DNA of 64,000 nucleotides, from positions 992,001-1,056,000 of the forward strand of contig CAWDMA010000001.1 of the NCBI GenBank assembly GCA_963803425.1, written 5' to 3'. Numbering within the stretch: the stretch's first letter is position 1; the number at the start of each line of letters is the position of its first letter. The notes below the pieces were generated by a model. It was not told the DNA's origin and did no database searches. It saw nothing but the letters and a program-made list of their open reading frames with translations. The position numbers were made by a program, and so were the translations under genes. Of this stretch, positions 51,152 to 57,778 are shown piece by piece. The DNA comes from DASPWW01 sp963803425 (GTDB taxonomy: Bacteria > Actinomycetota > Thermoleophilia > Solirubrobacterales > 70-9).

Positions 51152-51781
51152 ATGGCGCTGAAGCTCGATCCGGCGACGCAGAACTTCATCCACCGAGGGG
51201 TGGAGTCGCTTGCCCAGGAGTTCGCCGGGATCTTCGCGCCGGGGACGATCCAGAATTATGTCGACGAGAGCCTCGAGAAGCTCGAGGGCGCCCGGCTGCA
51301 GAACTTCGTCCCGTTGTTCGTCACCCGCTTCGCCCGCGAGCGCCTCCGCGCTCTGGCACAGTCAGAGGGGCTGGTGACCAAGGACGTCCCCGAGGTCCTG
51401 TTCGTGTGCGTCCACAACGCCGGCCGCAGCCAGATGGCCGCAGGCCTGCTCGACAAGCGCGCCGACGGTCGCGTGCACGTCCGCACCGCGGGCTCGGACC
51501 CAGCCAGCGAGATCAACCCGGTCGCGGTCGATGCGATGGCCGAGGTCGGCGTCGACTTGTCCCAGGAGTTCCCGAAGCCGCTCAGCGACGAGGTGGTGCG
51601 GGCGGCGGACGCCGTGATCACGATGGGCTGCGGGGACGCATGCCCGATATACCCGGGCAAGCGCTACGAGGATTGGGAGCTCGGGGATCCCGCCGGCAAG
51701 GATCTCGAGACGGTGCGCCGGATCCGCGACGAGATCGACGCCAAGGTGACGGAGCTGCTGGCGGAGCTGGTACCCGGCTAG
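51152..51781 (+). CDS. arsC: arsenate reductase, LMW-phosphatase type with N-terminal helical domain
   Basis: A 209-residue protein. The C-terminal domain opens with VLFVCVHNAGRSQMAAGLL, the C-x5-R loop of low-molecular-weight phosphatase-type arsenate reductases, and the second active-site segment is MGCGDACPIYPGKRYEDWELGDPAGKD, supplying further cysteines. The first 75 residues (three-helix segment FIHRGVESLAQEFAGIFAP and LQNFVPLFVTRFARERL) form the N-terminal extension seen in many actinobacterial arsenate reductases. ATG at 51152; divergent from arsR. Confidence 0.92.
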   Translation: MALKLDPATQNFIHRGVESLAQEFAGIFAPGTIQNYVDESLEKLEGARLQNFVPLFVTRFARERLRALAQSEGLVTKDVPEVLFVCVHNAGRSQMAAGLLDKRADGRVHVRTAGSDPASEINPVAVDAMAEVGVDLSQEFPKPLSDEVVRAADAVITMGCGDACPIYPGKRYEDWELGDPAGKDLETVRRIRDEIDAKVTELLAELVPG

Positions 51782-51811
51782 ACCGGACGCGCCGGTAGCC
51801 TCGACCGGGCG

Positions 51812-52492
51812 ATGTGCGGGCGCTACACGCTCACCAACCCCGACCCGGCGAAGCTTCGGGCGCGGTTCGAGCTCGACCCGTTCGCCGAGCTGGACGAGCG
51901 ACCCCGGTTCAACGTCGCGCCGACCGATCCGGTGCTTGCGATCCGGGCGGTGGAGGGCTCGCGGCGCCAGCCGGGCGCGCTCCGATGGGGGCTCGCCCCG
52001 GGCGAGTGGGCGCTGGACGGCGGCCGGCCGCTGATCAACGCGCGCGCGGAGACGGTCGCGGAGCAGCCCGCGTTTCGGGACGCATTTCGGCTGCGGCGGT
52101 GTCTGATCCCGGCGGACGGGTTCTACGAATGGCGCCGGGACGAGCGTGGGAAGCAGGCGGTGTGGCTGAGCCGGCCCGACGCGGAGCCGTTCGCGTTCGC
52201 CGGGATCTGGGCCGCGCTCGAGCTCCGCGATGGGACCGCCGTGCACAGCTGCGCGATCGTCACCTGCGAGCCGAACGAGCTGGTTCGACCGATCCACGAC
52301 CGGATGCCGGTGATCCTCACACCCGAGGCCGAGGGGACGTGGATCGCGCCGGACGCGGACCCGGTCGCGCTCCGCGACCTTCTGCGGCCGGCCGCCGAGG
52401 ACGTGCTCGGGGTTCGCGAGGTCGGCGACGCGGTCAACGACGTCCGCGAGGACGGGCCGCACCTGCTGGCGCCGCCGCTGACGCTGTTCTGA
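51812..52492 (+). CDS. SRAP (YedK/HMCES) abasic-site DNA-crosslinking protein
   Basis: A 226-residue SOS-response-associated peptidase family protein. The catalytic Cys2 (MCGRYTL), RFNVAPTDP, the loop INARAETV, PADGFYEW with Glu, and IHDRMPVIL with His are all conserved. The family forms a thiazolidine link to abasic sites in single-stranded DNA. Thirty bases downstream of arsC. Confidence 0.94.
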   Translation: MCGRYTLTNPDPAKLRARFELDPFAELDERPRFNVAPTDPVLAIRAVEGSRRQPGALRWGLAPGEWALDGGRPLINARAETVAEQPAFRDAFRLRRCLIPADGFYEWRRDERGKQAVWLSRPDAEPFAFAGIWAALELRDGTAVHSCAIVTCEPNELVRPIHDRMPVILTPEAEGTWIAPDADPVALRDLLRPAAEDVLGVREVGDAVNDVREDGPHLLAPPLTLF

Positions 52493-52507
52493 TCCCGGCG
52501 GCGGCGC

Positions 52508-53044
52508 TCAGGCGGGCTGCGGCGGCGGCTCGTCGACCGGCTCCCACTCGTCCTCGCCGTCCGGTGGCGGACCGCCGCCGATCGGCCGCTCCTCCTCGAC
52601 GTGCCAGTTCTGGTTGAACCCGATCAGCGCGATCGAGATCAGGACGAGCTGCACGGGGACGAGCAGCAGGGTGAGCAGGCCGAGCAGGTCCTCCGGGAGC
52701 AGCGGCGAGTCGAGCCCCGTCTTCGCGCGCGCGAACCAGCCCGGCGCTGCGACCGCGGCGAAGATCGCGAGGATGATCGCTAGCGCGGCGGCGACCGGGA
52801 GGATGCCGCGGCTCCACCGCGACACCAGGTACGCGAACAGCAGGAACAGGAGCGCGTAGACGATCGACATCACCGCGACGCCGAAGCCCTGGAGGCGCTC
52901 CCAGCCCCCGATCGTGACGATCAAGATCAGCGCGGCCGAGATCAGAAGCACCAAAACGATCAGCGCCTTCGTCATCTGAGACTCCGGCTTCTCCCGGTTG
53001 GGCCGCCACAGCTCGTATCCGTCGCGAACGGTTGTCGCCTCCAT
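52508..53044 (-). CDS. membrane protein, four hydrophobic segments, acidic tail
   Basis: A 178-residue protein with hydrophobic stretches KALIVLVLLISAALILIVTIG, VAVMSIVYALLFLLFAYLV, ILPVAAALAIILAIFAAVA and LLGLLTLLLVPVQLVLISIALI, then an acidic/proline-rich C-terminal tail. Family not recognised. Starts at 53044 or at an ATG at 53092; the shorter one is used. Convergent with the SRAP gene. Confidence 0.68.
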   Translation of the reverse strand: MEATTVRDGYELWRPNREKPESQMTKALIVLVLLISAALILIVTIGGWERLQGFGVAVMSIVYALLFLLFAYLVSRWSRGILPVAAALAIILAIFAAVAAPGWFARAKTGLDSPLLPEDLLGLLTLLLVPVQLVLISIALIGFNQNWHVEEERPIGGGPPPDGEDEWEPVDEPPPQPA

Positions 53045-53095
53045 CCCTGTGCGCAAGTCTAGAATCTCCTCCGGGCACTTGCCAGCGCCCACCCG

Positions 53096-53179
53096 GCGGG
53101 CGTGCCGGAACTGGGAGACGGGCCGGGTTTAGGTCCCGGTGCTCGAAAGAGCGTGTGGGTTCGAGTCCCTCCGCCCGCA
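53096..53179 (+). tRNA. tRNA-Leu(TAG)
   Basis: 84 nt. Acceptor GCGGGCG pairs with CGCCCGC, discriminator A. Anticodon loop TTTAGGT gives TAG (Leu, codon CUA); class II variable arm. The T stem has one T-T mismatch. CCA not encoded. Confidence 0.9.
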
Positions 53180-53216
53180 TCCGTCCTCAGGCGCGCAGAT
53201 ACGATTCCCCACCCCG

Positions 53217-53290
53217 GGGGCAGTGGCCAAACTGGCTAAGGCACCGGTCTCCAAAACCGGCGATTCCAGGTTCGAGTCCTGGCTGCCCCG
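53217..53290 (+). tRNA. tRNA-Trp(CCA)
   Basis: 74 nt. Acceptor GGGGCAG pairs with CTGCCCC, discriminator G; anticodon loop CTCCAAA gives CCA. Its last base abuts the first codon of the following gene. Confidence 0.95.
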
Positions 53291-54289
53291 TTGCTTGACC
53301 GAATCAGAGCTCGCGCCGGACGTGCGCTGGGCCGGGCGTGGAAGCTGACCGAGCGCTCGGTCGACGCGTTCTTCCGGCACCGATGCTCCCAGCTCGCGGC
53401 GAGCATCTCCTACTTCTCGCTGCTGTCGGTATTTCCGGCGGCGATCGTGATCGCGGTGATCTTCGGGATCGTGATCGACGACGATGCGGCGCGGACGAAG
53501 GTCGTGAACTTCCTGTTCGACAACCTGCCGCTCAGTCCAGACCAGGGGCGCAGCGACCTCGAGAAGGTCGTCGACGGCGTCACCCACAACACCGGGACGC
53601 TCGGCCTGATCGGGGTGGCGACGCTGCTGTACTCGGCGAGCGCGCTGATGGCGTCGGTGAGGAACTCGTTCGCGATCATCGGGGAGCGCGAGGCGCACCG
53701 GCCGGCGCTGCGAGCGAAGGCGCTCGACATCCTGCTCGTGTTCGGGCTCGGCGGGCTGATCGCGATCTCGCTGCTCGTCTCGGTGCTGCGGGGCCTGGCG
53801 GTCGACTTCTCGAAGGACCTCGGGTTCGCCGGCCGGGCGCTGCAGGGCGCGCTCGACACGACGGGTTTCGTGATCCCGCTTCTGCTCACGACGGCGGCGT
53901 TCACGGCGATCCTGCTCGTCGTCCCGTACCCGCGGCCGCGGGTACGGGACGTGTGGCCCGGGATCGTCGTCGCCGCGGTCGGGTACGAGCTCGCGAAGCT
54001 GGGATTCTCGCTGTATCTGACGAACCTCGCCGACTACAGCGCGGTGTACGGCTCGATCGGAGCCGTGATCACGTTCCTGGTGTTCGTCTACATCGCGGCG
54101 ATGGTGGTGCTGCTCGGGGCCGAGTACGCGGCGATGTGGCCCCGGGTGAGGGCGGGCGAGTTCGACGACGACGGCGAGGGGGACGGAAAGCCGTTCGGCG
54201 AGCAGGTTCTGGACGCGCTCCGCGGCCTCGTCGTCGACGACCGGGACGAGGAAGCGCGGAAAGCCGACCTCCGCTACGAGCGCGGCTGA
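53291..54289 (+). CDS. YihY/BrkB-family membrane protein
   Basis: A 332-residue protein of the YihY/BrkB family, inner-membrane proteins of unclear function. RHRCSQLAASISYFSLLSVFPAAIVI begins the domain; hydrophobic segments LGLIGVATLLYSASALMASV, ILLVFGLGGLIAISLLVSVL, GFVIPLLLTTAAFTAILLVV and VITFLVFVYIAAMVVLLGAEYAAM follow, and the C terminus is acidic. The first start codon in frame is a TTG directly at 53291, next to the 3' end of tRNA-Trp, so no ribosome site outside the tRNA is available; a later start would lose little. Confidence 0.88.
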   Translation: MLDRIRARAGRALGRAWKLTERSVDAFFRHRCSQLAASISYFSLLSVFPAAIVIAVIFGIVIDDDAARTKVVNFLFDNLPLSPDQGRSDLEKVVDGVTHNTGTLGLIGVATLLYSASALMASVRNSFAIIGEREAHRPALRAKALDILLVFGLGGLIAISLLVSVLRGLAVDFSKDLGFAGRALQGALDTTGFVIPLLLTTAAFTAILLVVPYPRPRVRDVWPGIVVAAVGYELAKLGFSLYLTNLADYSAVYGSIGAVITFLVFVYIAAMVVLLGAEYAAMWPRVRAGEFDDDGEGDGKPFGEQVLDALRGLVVDDRDEEARKADLRYERG

Positions 54290-54325
54290 GCGGCGTCGGG
54301 CGCGCTCATATACTCAGCGGCTCGG

Positions 54326-54397
54326 GCGGCCGTGGTGTAATTGGTAACACGGGAGCCTTCCAAGCTCCGATCGCCGGTTCGATTCCGGTCGGCCGCT
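54326..54397 (+). tRNA. tRNA-Gly(TCC)
   Basis: 72 nt. Acceptor GCGGCCG pairs with CGGCCGC, discriminator T. Anticodon loop CTTCCAA gives TCC. Confidence 0.94.
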
Positions 54398-54661
54398 TTA
54401 AGGTGTGGCGATGTCCGGCGGGGGGTTGAGCAGTGCGCGAACTGAACCGCGTCGCACTGCGGTTCGACGCCGGTGGCAGTTTGCGCACACGACTTCGCAC
54501 GTCTCGATCTCGTCGAGGACTACGTGCCAGCTTCGCTTCACGAGGGCTTGGCCGATCGCGAACGACTTGTCGCGGAGATGGTCGAACTCGAGCACGATCG
54601 GGTCGCAGCGCCCGCACCTCCGGAGCTCCCCTCCCTCGGTCATTACGAACACATGTTCCAC
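54398..54661 (-). CDS. HNH endonuclease-like protein between tRNA-Gly and tRNA-Pro
   Basis: An 87-residue HNH-type protein. RRCGRCDPIVLEFDHL holds a CxxC and the HNH histidine, W..VLDEIETCEVVCANCHRR the second CxxC and the C-terminal Asn/His. It lacks an N-terminal extension found in larger relatives, so it may be truncated. The GTG at 54659-54661 is the start. Its stop touches the last base of tRNA-Gly, and tRNA-Pro starts 43 bases beyond its start. This position suggests insertion of a selfish gene between tRNA genes. Confidence 0.7.
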   Translation of the reverse strand: MEHVFVMTEGGELRRCGRCDPIVLEFDHLRDKSFAIGQALVKRSWHVVLDEIETCEVVCANCHRRRTAVRRGSVRALLNPPPDIATP

Positions 54662-54703
54662 ATCCCGATCTGACGGAAACTGACGTAGACTGGCGTGCGA
54701 CCT

Positions 54704-54777
54704 CGGGGCGTGGCGCAGCTTGGTAGCGCGTTCGGCTGGGGGCCGAAAGGTCGCTGGTTCAAATCCAGTCGCCCCGA
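54704..54777 (+). tRNA. tRNA-Pro(GGG), target of the integrative element
   Basis: 74 nt. Acceptor CGGGGCG pairs with CGCCCCG, discriminator A; anticodon loop CTGGGGG gives GGG. Its bases from 54729 to the 3' end recur exactly at 55535-55583. Confidence 0.95.
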
Positions 54778-54916
54778 CTATTCGGGAGCCCGCTCGCCCG
54801 GGCGCAGGCCTGATGCCGTCGTGCTCCGTCGGCGCTCGCTGATCCGAAGCGGTGAACCGGCATGAGAATCACGCCGGTATCCTCCCTCCCAGGAACGGTC
54901 CTCGGGAAGGGAGACG

Positions 54917-55159
54917 ATGATCAGCACCGCCTTCGTAGCGCTTGCGGTTAGCACCGGCGCTGTGGTGATCGTGGTCGCGGTCGCGGTTGTGCTCGTGGTC
55001 ATGTTGGTGACTCTGTCGATGCGCGGCCGCCAAAGGCGTGCCGCGGAGCGGCGTGACGAGATTCGGGACGATGTAGGTGAATCCGCAGTGCGAGCGGAGC
55101 GGCAGCGCGTCCGCGACATCCGGCGCGAGGAGCAAGAAGACACCGGCCGAGACGAATAG
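54917..55159 (+). CDS. small single-helix membrane protein
   Basis: An 80-residue ORF inside the island scar. One long hydrophobic segment (VALAVSTGAVVIVVAVAVVLVVMLVTL) is followed by a basic, then acidic/charged helix (RRAAERRDEIRDDVGES). GGGAG lies before the ATG at 54917. Family unknown; it could be a real cargo gene or chance. Confidence 0.45.
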   Translation: MISTAFVALAVSTGAVVIVVAVAVVLVVMLVTLSMRGRQRRAAERRDEIRDDVGESAVRAERQRVRDIRREEQEDTGRDE

Positions 55160-55454
55160 GGAACCTGCTTCCGGCCTCGCAGTCATGGAGGACGGGCCAC
55201 CGCATTGGTGCTCCGAGGTCATGGACTACATGCGACTGGCGGGGACCCGAGTGCGCGTGCCAACGCGGCTGTCTTCTGGATTGGCGATTGGAACGCCACT
55301 ACCTTGAGGTCGGGGGGCCTCGGGGGACGGGTGGGCTCGATCGCGGTACGCCGCCTTGGAACGAGCGACACTGCGGGCGCGGAGAGAGTCAGATTCCACG
55401 GAGAGGGGAGGTGCTGCCAGACCCGCTGCGGTACCACTTTGGTACCGACCGATA

Positions 55455-55518
55455 CGTCCATTACGTCCAGACCGTCCAGAAGCGTGGACGCATTGGACGA
55501 TCTGGACGCTCGTGGACG
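55455..55518. repeat. 9-bp periodic array of CGTCCA/TGGACG sites beside the right att copy
   Basis: Three CGTCCA units start at 55455, 55464 and 55473; four of the reverse complement TGGACG start at 55485, 55494, 55503 and 55513. Spacing is 9 bp throughout, with one 10. The array is arranged head to head and ends 17 bp before the att copy at 55535. This looks like arm-type binding sites of an integrase or accessory protein. Confidence 0.6.
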
Positions 55519-55534
55519 GATCTACACCCTGATC

Positions 55535-55583
55535 CGTTCGGCTGGGGGCCGAAAGGTCGCTGGTTCAAATCCAGTCGCCCCGA
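55535..55583 (+). repeat. att-like partial copy of tRNA-Pro (right end)
   Basis: 49 bp identical to positions 54729-54777, that is the 3' part of tRNA-Pro from the anticodon stem to the discriminator base. It lacks the D arm and acceptor 5' strand, so it is not a functional tRNA. Confidence 0.8.
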
Positions 55584-55745
55584 TTCATCAGGAAGCCCGC
55601 CCGCCGCCGATCCGTACCAGCGCCTGCGGCGGCAATAAGCCTGATCAGTGGGCGGGTCAATTTGCGAATGTAAATCCCTGGTAAGGTCGTCTCACTCGAT
55701 CTGTACGGAGTTGTTGTGACGTCTGCTCCCGCATGGGTCCCGTAG

Positions 55746-55769
55746 CGCACTGCCGGTGCCGGCAGTGCG
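55746..55769. promoter_or_regulatory. 24-bp palindrome upstream of secreted-protein gene
   Basis: Arms CGCACTGCCGG and CCGGCAGTGCG are perfectly complementary, separated by TG. It ends 29 bases before the start at 55799, in the 5' leader or promoter of the gene cluster 55799-60247. Operator or mRNA hairpin; which is not known. Confidence 0.5.
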
Positions 55770-55798
55770 GCAACCCAAACGCGGAAGGGGCGGACAGG

Positions 55799-56635
55799 AT
55801 GATCGCGACAAGGAGGCAGTCGAGAGGTCGCACGCCCGTGGGCCCTCGGTCACGCAGGGCGCGCCTGGTCGGTCGTCTCGCTTTCGCCTCGCTGGCGCTC
55901 GCGCTGCTCGCGGGCGCCACTCCGGCCGGCGCCGTGGCGAAGGGCGGCGGTCACAAGAAGCTCAAGTACTCCGTCGCCGACTTCAGCTACACCGGGACCG
56001 GCGAGCTGAACGCCTCTCGCAAGACCTCCGGCTGCGTGGCTGGCGAGACCGCGCAATGGGGCGGCCTGGCAAGCACCGTGGTCGACCTCGAGCTCGCGAC
56101 GGGCCCGGAGCTCAGCCCGCTCCAGGTGGGCAAGGCGAAGCTCAACCTCAAGGGTGGCGCCCACGGCTCGATCGACATCGACCTGGCCCCGACCACAAAC
56201 CACTTCAACGCCACGCACCGGATCACGACCGCCTGTTACCTGGGGTTTCCAGTCACGGAGGTCGACACCCGCTGCGGACAGCCGACCGCGACGCCGGAGC
56301 CGGGGCACGTCTTCGAGGCCCAGCCGGACTTCAACTCGAGCCTGTTGGTGCACGGCGACATCGTGGCTGACGGGAAGAGGGTCGAGATCTACTGGATGTT
56401 CCAGCAGGGCAGCGGAGAGGACGGCTTTGTCTCAACGCGCTCCGATTGCCACGGTGAGGCGTTCCGGTTCCCGGGTGGAAGCTGCACGAGCCACGCCTCC
56501 CTCAAGAAGCTGAAGAAGAAGAAGGTCACCCTCGCGTACGGAGACTGCGAGACGGTCGTCTCGTCTGCCCCTAACACCGACTCGTACCTGGCTGTCGGGC
56601 ACGCGAGCGGGCAGCTGAAGCTGAGGAGGCACTGA
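55799..56635 (+). CDS. secreted protein, unknown family
   Basis: A 278-residue protein with a twin-Arg-free, basic N terminus (MIATRRQSRGR) and a signal-type helix (GRLAFASLALALLAGATPAGA). The mature part has Cys-containing segments SRKTSGCVAGETAQWGG, AHRITTACYLGF-type TACYLGFPV and SDCHGEAFRFPGGSC; a lysine cluster KKLKKKKVTLAYGDC is near the end. No catalytic motif. Start at 55799 with upstream GGAAGGGGCGGACAGG. Its TGA shares an A with the next ATG (TGATG). Confidence 0.7.
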   Translation: MIATRRQSRGRTPVGPRSRRARLVGRLAFASLALALLAGATPAGAVAKGGGHKKLKYSVADFSYTGTGELNASRKTSGCVAGETAQWGGLASTVVDLELATGPELSPLQVGKAKLNLKGGAHGSIDIDLAPTTNHFNATHRITTACYLGFPVTEVDTRCGQPTATPEPGHVFEAQPDFNSSLLVHGDIVADGKRVEIYWMFQQGSGEDGFVSTRSDCHGEAFRFPGGSCTSHASLKKLKKKKVTLAYGDCETVVSSAPNTDSYLAVGHASGQLKLRRH

Positions 56636-57516
56636 TGCGAGCTGTCGGGAGCGGGGACGGGCGAGTTGCGCTGGTCGCCGTCGGCGGAGCGGTGCTGTTG
56701 CTGGGGCTGTCCGGGGTGGGCGCGGGCGCCGCGGTCGCCCAGGCCTCGGGGCCGCAGTGCCAGGGCCAGCGGGCGACGCTGGTCGGCCGCCCGGGTCACA
56801 ACAAGATCGTCGGGACGAAGCACCCCGACGTGATCGTCGCCCGCGGCGACACCGACAACAAGATCGTCCCTCGCGGCGGCGGCGACCGGATCTGCGCCGG
56901 CCGCGGGTTCGACCGCGTCGTCGGCAGCAACGGCAAGGACAAGGTCTTTGGCGGTGGCGACGACGACACCCTCGAGGGCGGCCGCCAAGCGGACAAGCTC
57001 TTCGGCGAAGACGGCGACGACGAGCTGCTCGGAGATGACGGCCAGGACAAGCTCGACGGGGGGGATGGTTCCGACGCGTGCACGGGCGACGACCTCGAGC
57101 TGACGATCGTCAACTGCGAGGCCGATCTCGCGGTCGACGTCACCGGACCGGGCACGGCGGCGGCGGGCACGATCACGTATACCGCCTCCGTCACGAACAA
57201 CGGCCCTTCTCCCGTCTACGGCTGGTCGCTGTCTCTGGCGTCCGACAACAGCCACCTGCAATGCGACGCCGGCGAGGGTGTCGACGGCCCTGCCGACCAC
57301 CTTTTTGCCTTTTTCCCTGGGGTCCCTGCCGGGGTGGCCGTGGGCTCCACTACGAGCCACGATTTTTCGCTCACATGCGTGGTGGAGGGCCCTCCACCAC
57401 GCAACGTGTTCGTCGAGGCCGGCCTCTCCGACACCGCCGCGGTGGCGCTCGGGGTCGACTTCGTTGATCCCGTTGCCGGCAACGACTCCGACAGGCAGAC
57501 CACGACAGTTGAATAG
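56635..57516 (+). CDS. secreted RTX-like Ca-binding repeat protein with DUF11-type domain
   Basis: A 293-residue protein. Signal region ALVAVGGAVLLLGLSGVGAGAAVAQA; then GRPGHNKIVGTKHPDVIVARG and GGG repeats (VFGGGDDDTLEGG, LFGEDGDDELLGDDG, LDGGDGSDAC) typical of hemolysin-type Ca-binding repeats; then a DUF11-like beta domain (DLAVDVTGPGTAAAGTITYTASVTNNGPSPV). It binds calcium outside the cell presumably. Coupled to the upstream secreted gene. Confidence 0.78.
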   Translation: MRAVGSGDGRVALVAVGGAVLLLGLSGVGAGAAVAQASGPQCQGQRATLVGRPGHNKIVGTKHPDVIVARGDTDNKIVPRGGGDRICAGRGFDRVVGSNGKDKVFGGGDDDTLEGGRQADKLFGEDGDDELLGDDGQDKLDGGDGSDACTGDDLELTIVNCEADLAVDVTGPGTAAAGTITYTASVTNNGPSPVYGWSLSLASDNSHLQCDAGEGVDGPADHLFAFFPGVPAGVAVGSTTSHDFSLTCVVEGPPPRNVFVEAGLSDTAAVALGVDFVDPVAGNDSDRQTTTVE

Positions 57517-57592
57517 CCCGCGCGGCAGGTACCGCAGGCTGGGCGCCGGGGCGTGAGGATCGCGTGAGCGCTTCCCGCTATCCAGTGCGGCG

Positions 57593-57778
57593 ATGGCGCC
57601 GGTCCGCAACAGCTACATCGTCGTGGTGCACGAGCCCCGAGGCCCGGCGATCGTGGAGGAGGTGCGCACCGGGCGCAAGGCCCGGCTCGGATCGCTGGGC
57701 GACGCCGGAGCCCTGATCGAGCGGTGGCTGAGCGAGCCGAAGCTGGTCGCCGCCGATCGCGTCGAGGAACGACGATGA
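57593..57778 (+). CDS. small conserved hypothetical protein
   Basis: 61 residues: SYIVVVHEPRGPAIVEEVRTGRKARLGSLGDAGALIERWL. Its TGA overlaps the ATG of the following propeller-protease gene (ATGA), which supports real translation. A two-strand-helix mini-domain; function unknown. Confidence 0.6.
   Translation: MAPVRNSYIVVVHEPRGPAIVEEVRTGRKARLGSLGDAGALIERWLSEPKLVAADRVEERR

Larger units (their letters stand above)
54729..55583 (+). mobile_element. scar of a tRNA-Pro-targeted integrative element
   Basis: The 49 bp from 54729 to 54777 (anticodon arm to 3' end of tRNA-Pro) are repeated exactly at 55535-55583, in direct orientation. Between them lie about 757 bp with one small membrane-protein ORF and a periodic repeat array close to the right copy. 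Duplication of a tRNA 3' part is the usual att signature of tyrosine-recombinase islands, but no integrase gene remains. The rest of the spacer, 55160-55454, shows no credible gene; it holds only an inverted repeat CGGTACC/GGTACCG at 55429-55447. Confidence 0.65.

Noticed and set aside
55455..55518. CRISPR array
   Set aside because: Repeat units are 6 bp at 9-bp steps with both orientations; there are no 25-40 bp repeats with unique spacers and no cas genes.
55535..55583. Second functional tRNA-Pro
   Set aside because: The acceptor 5' strand and D arm are missing; it is only the 3' part.
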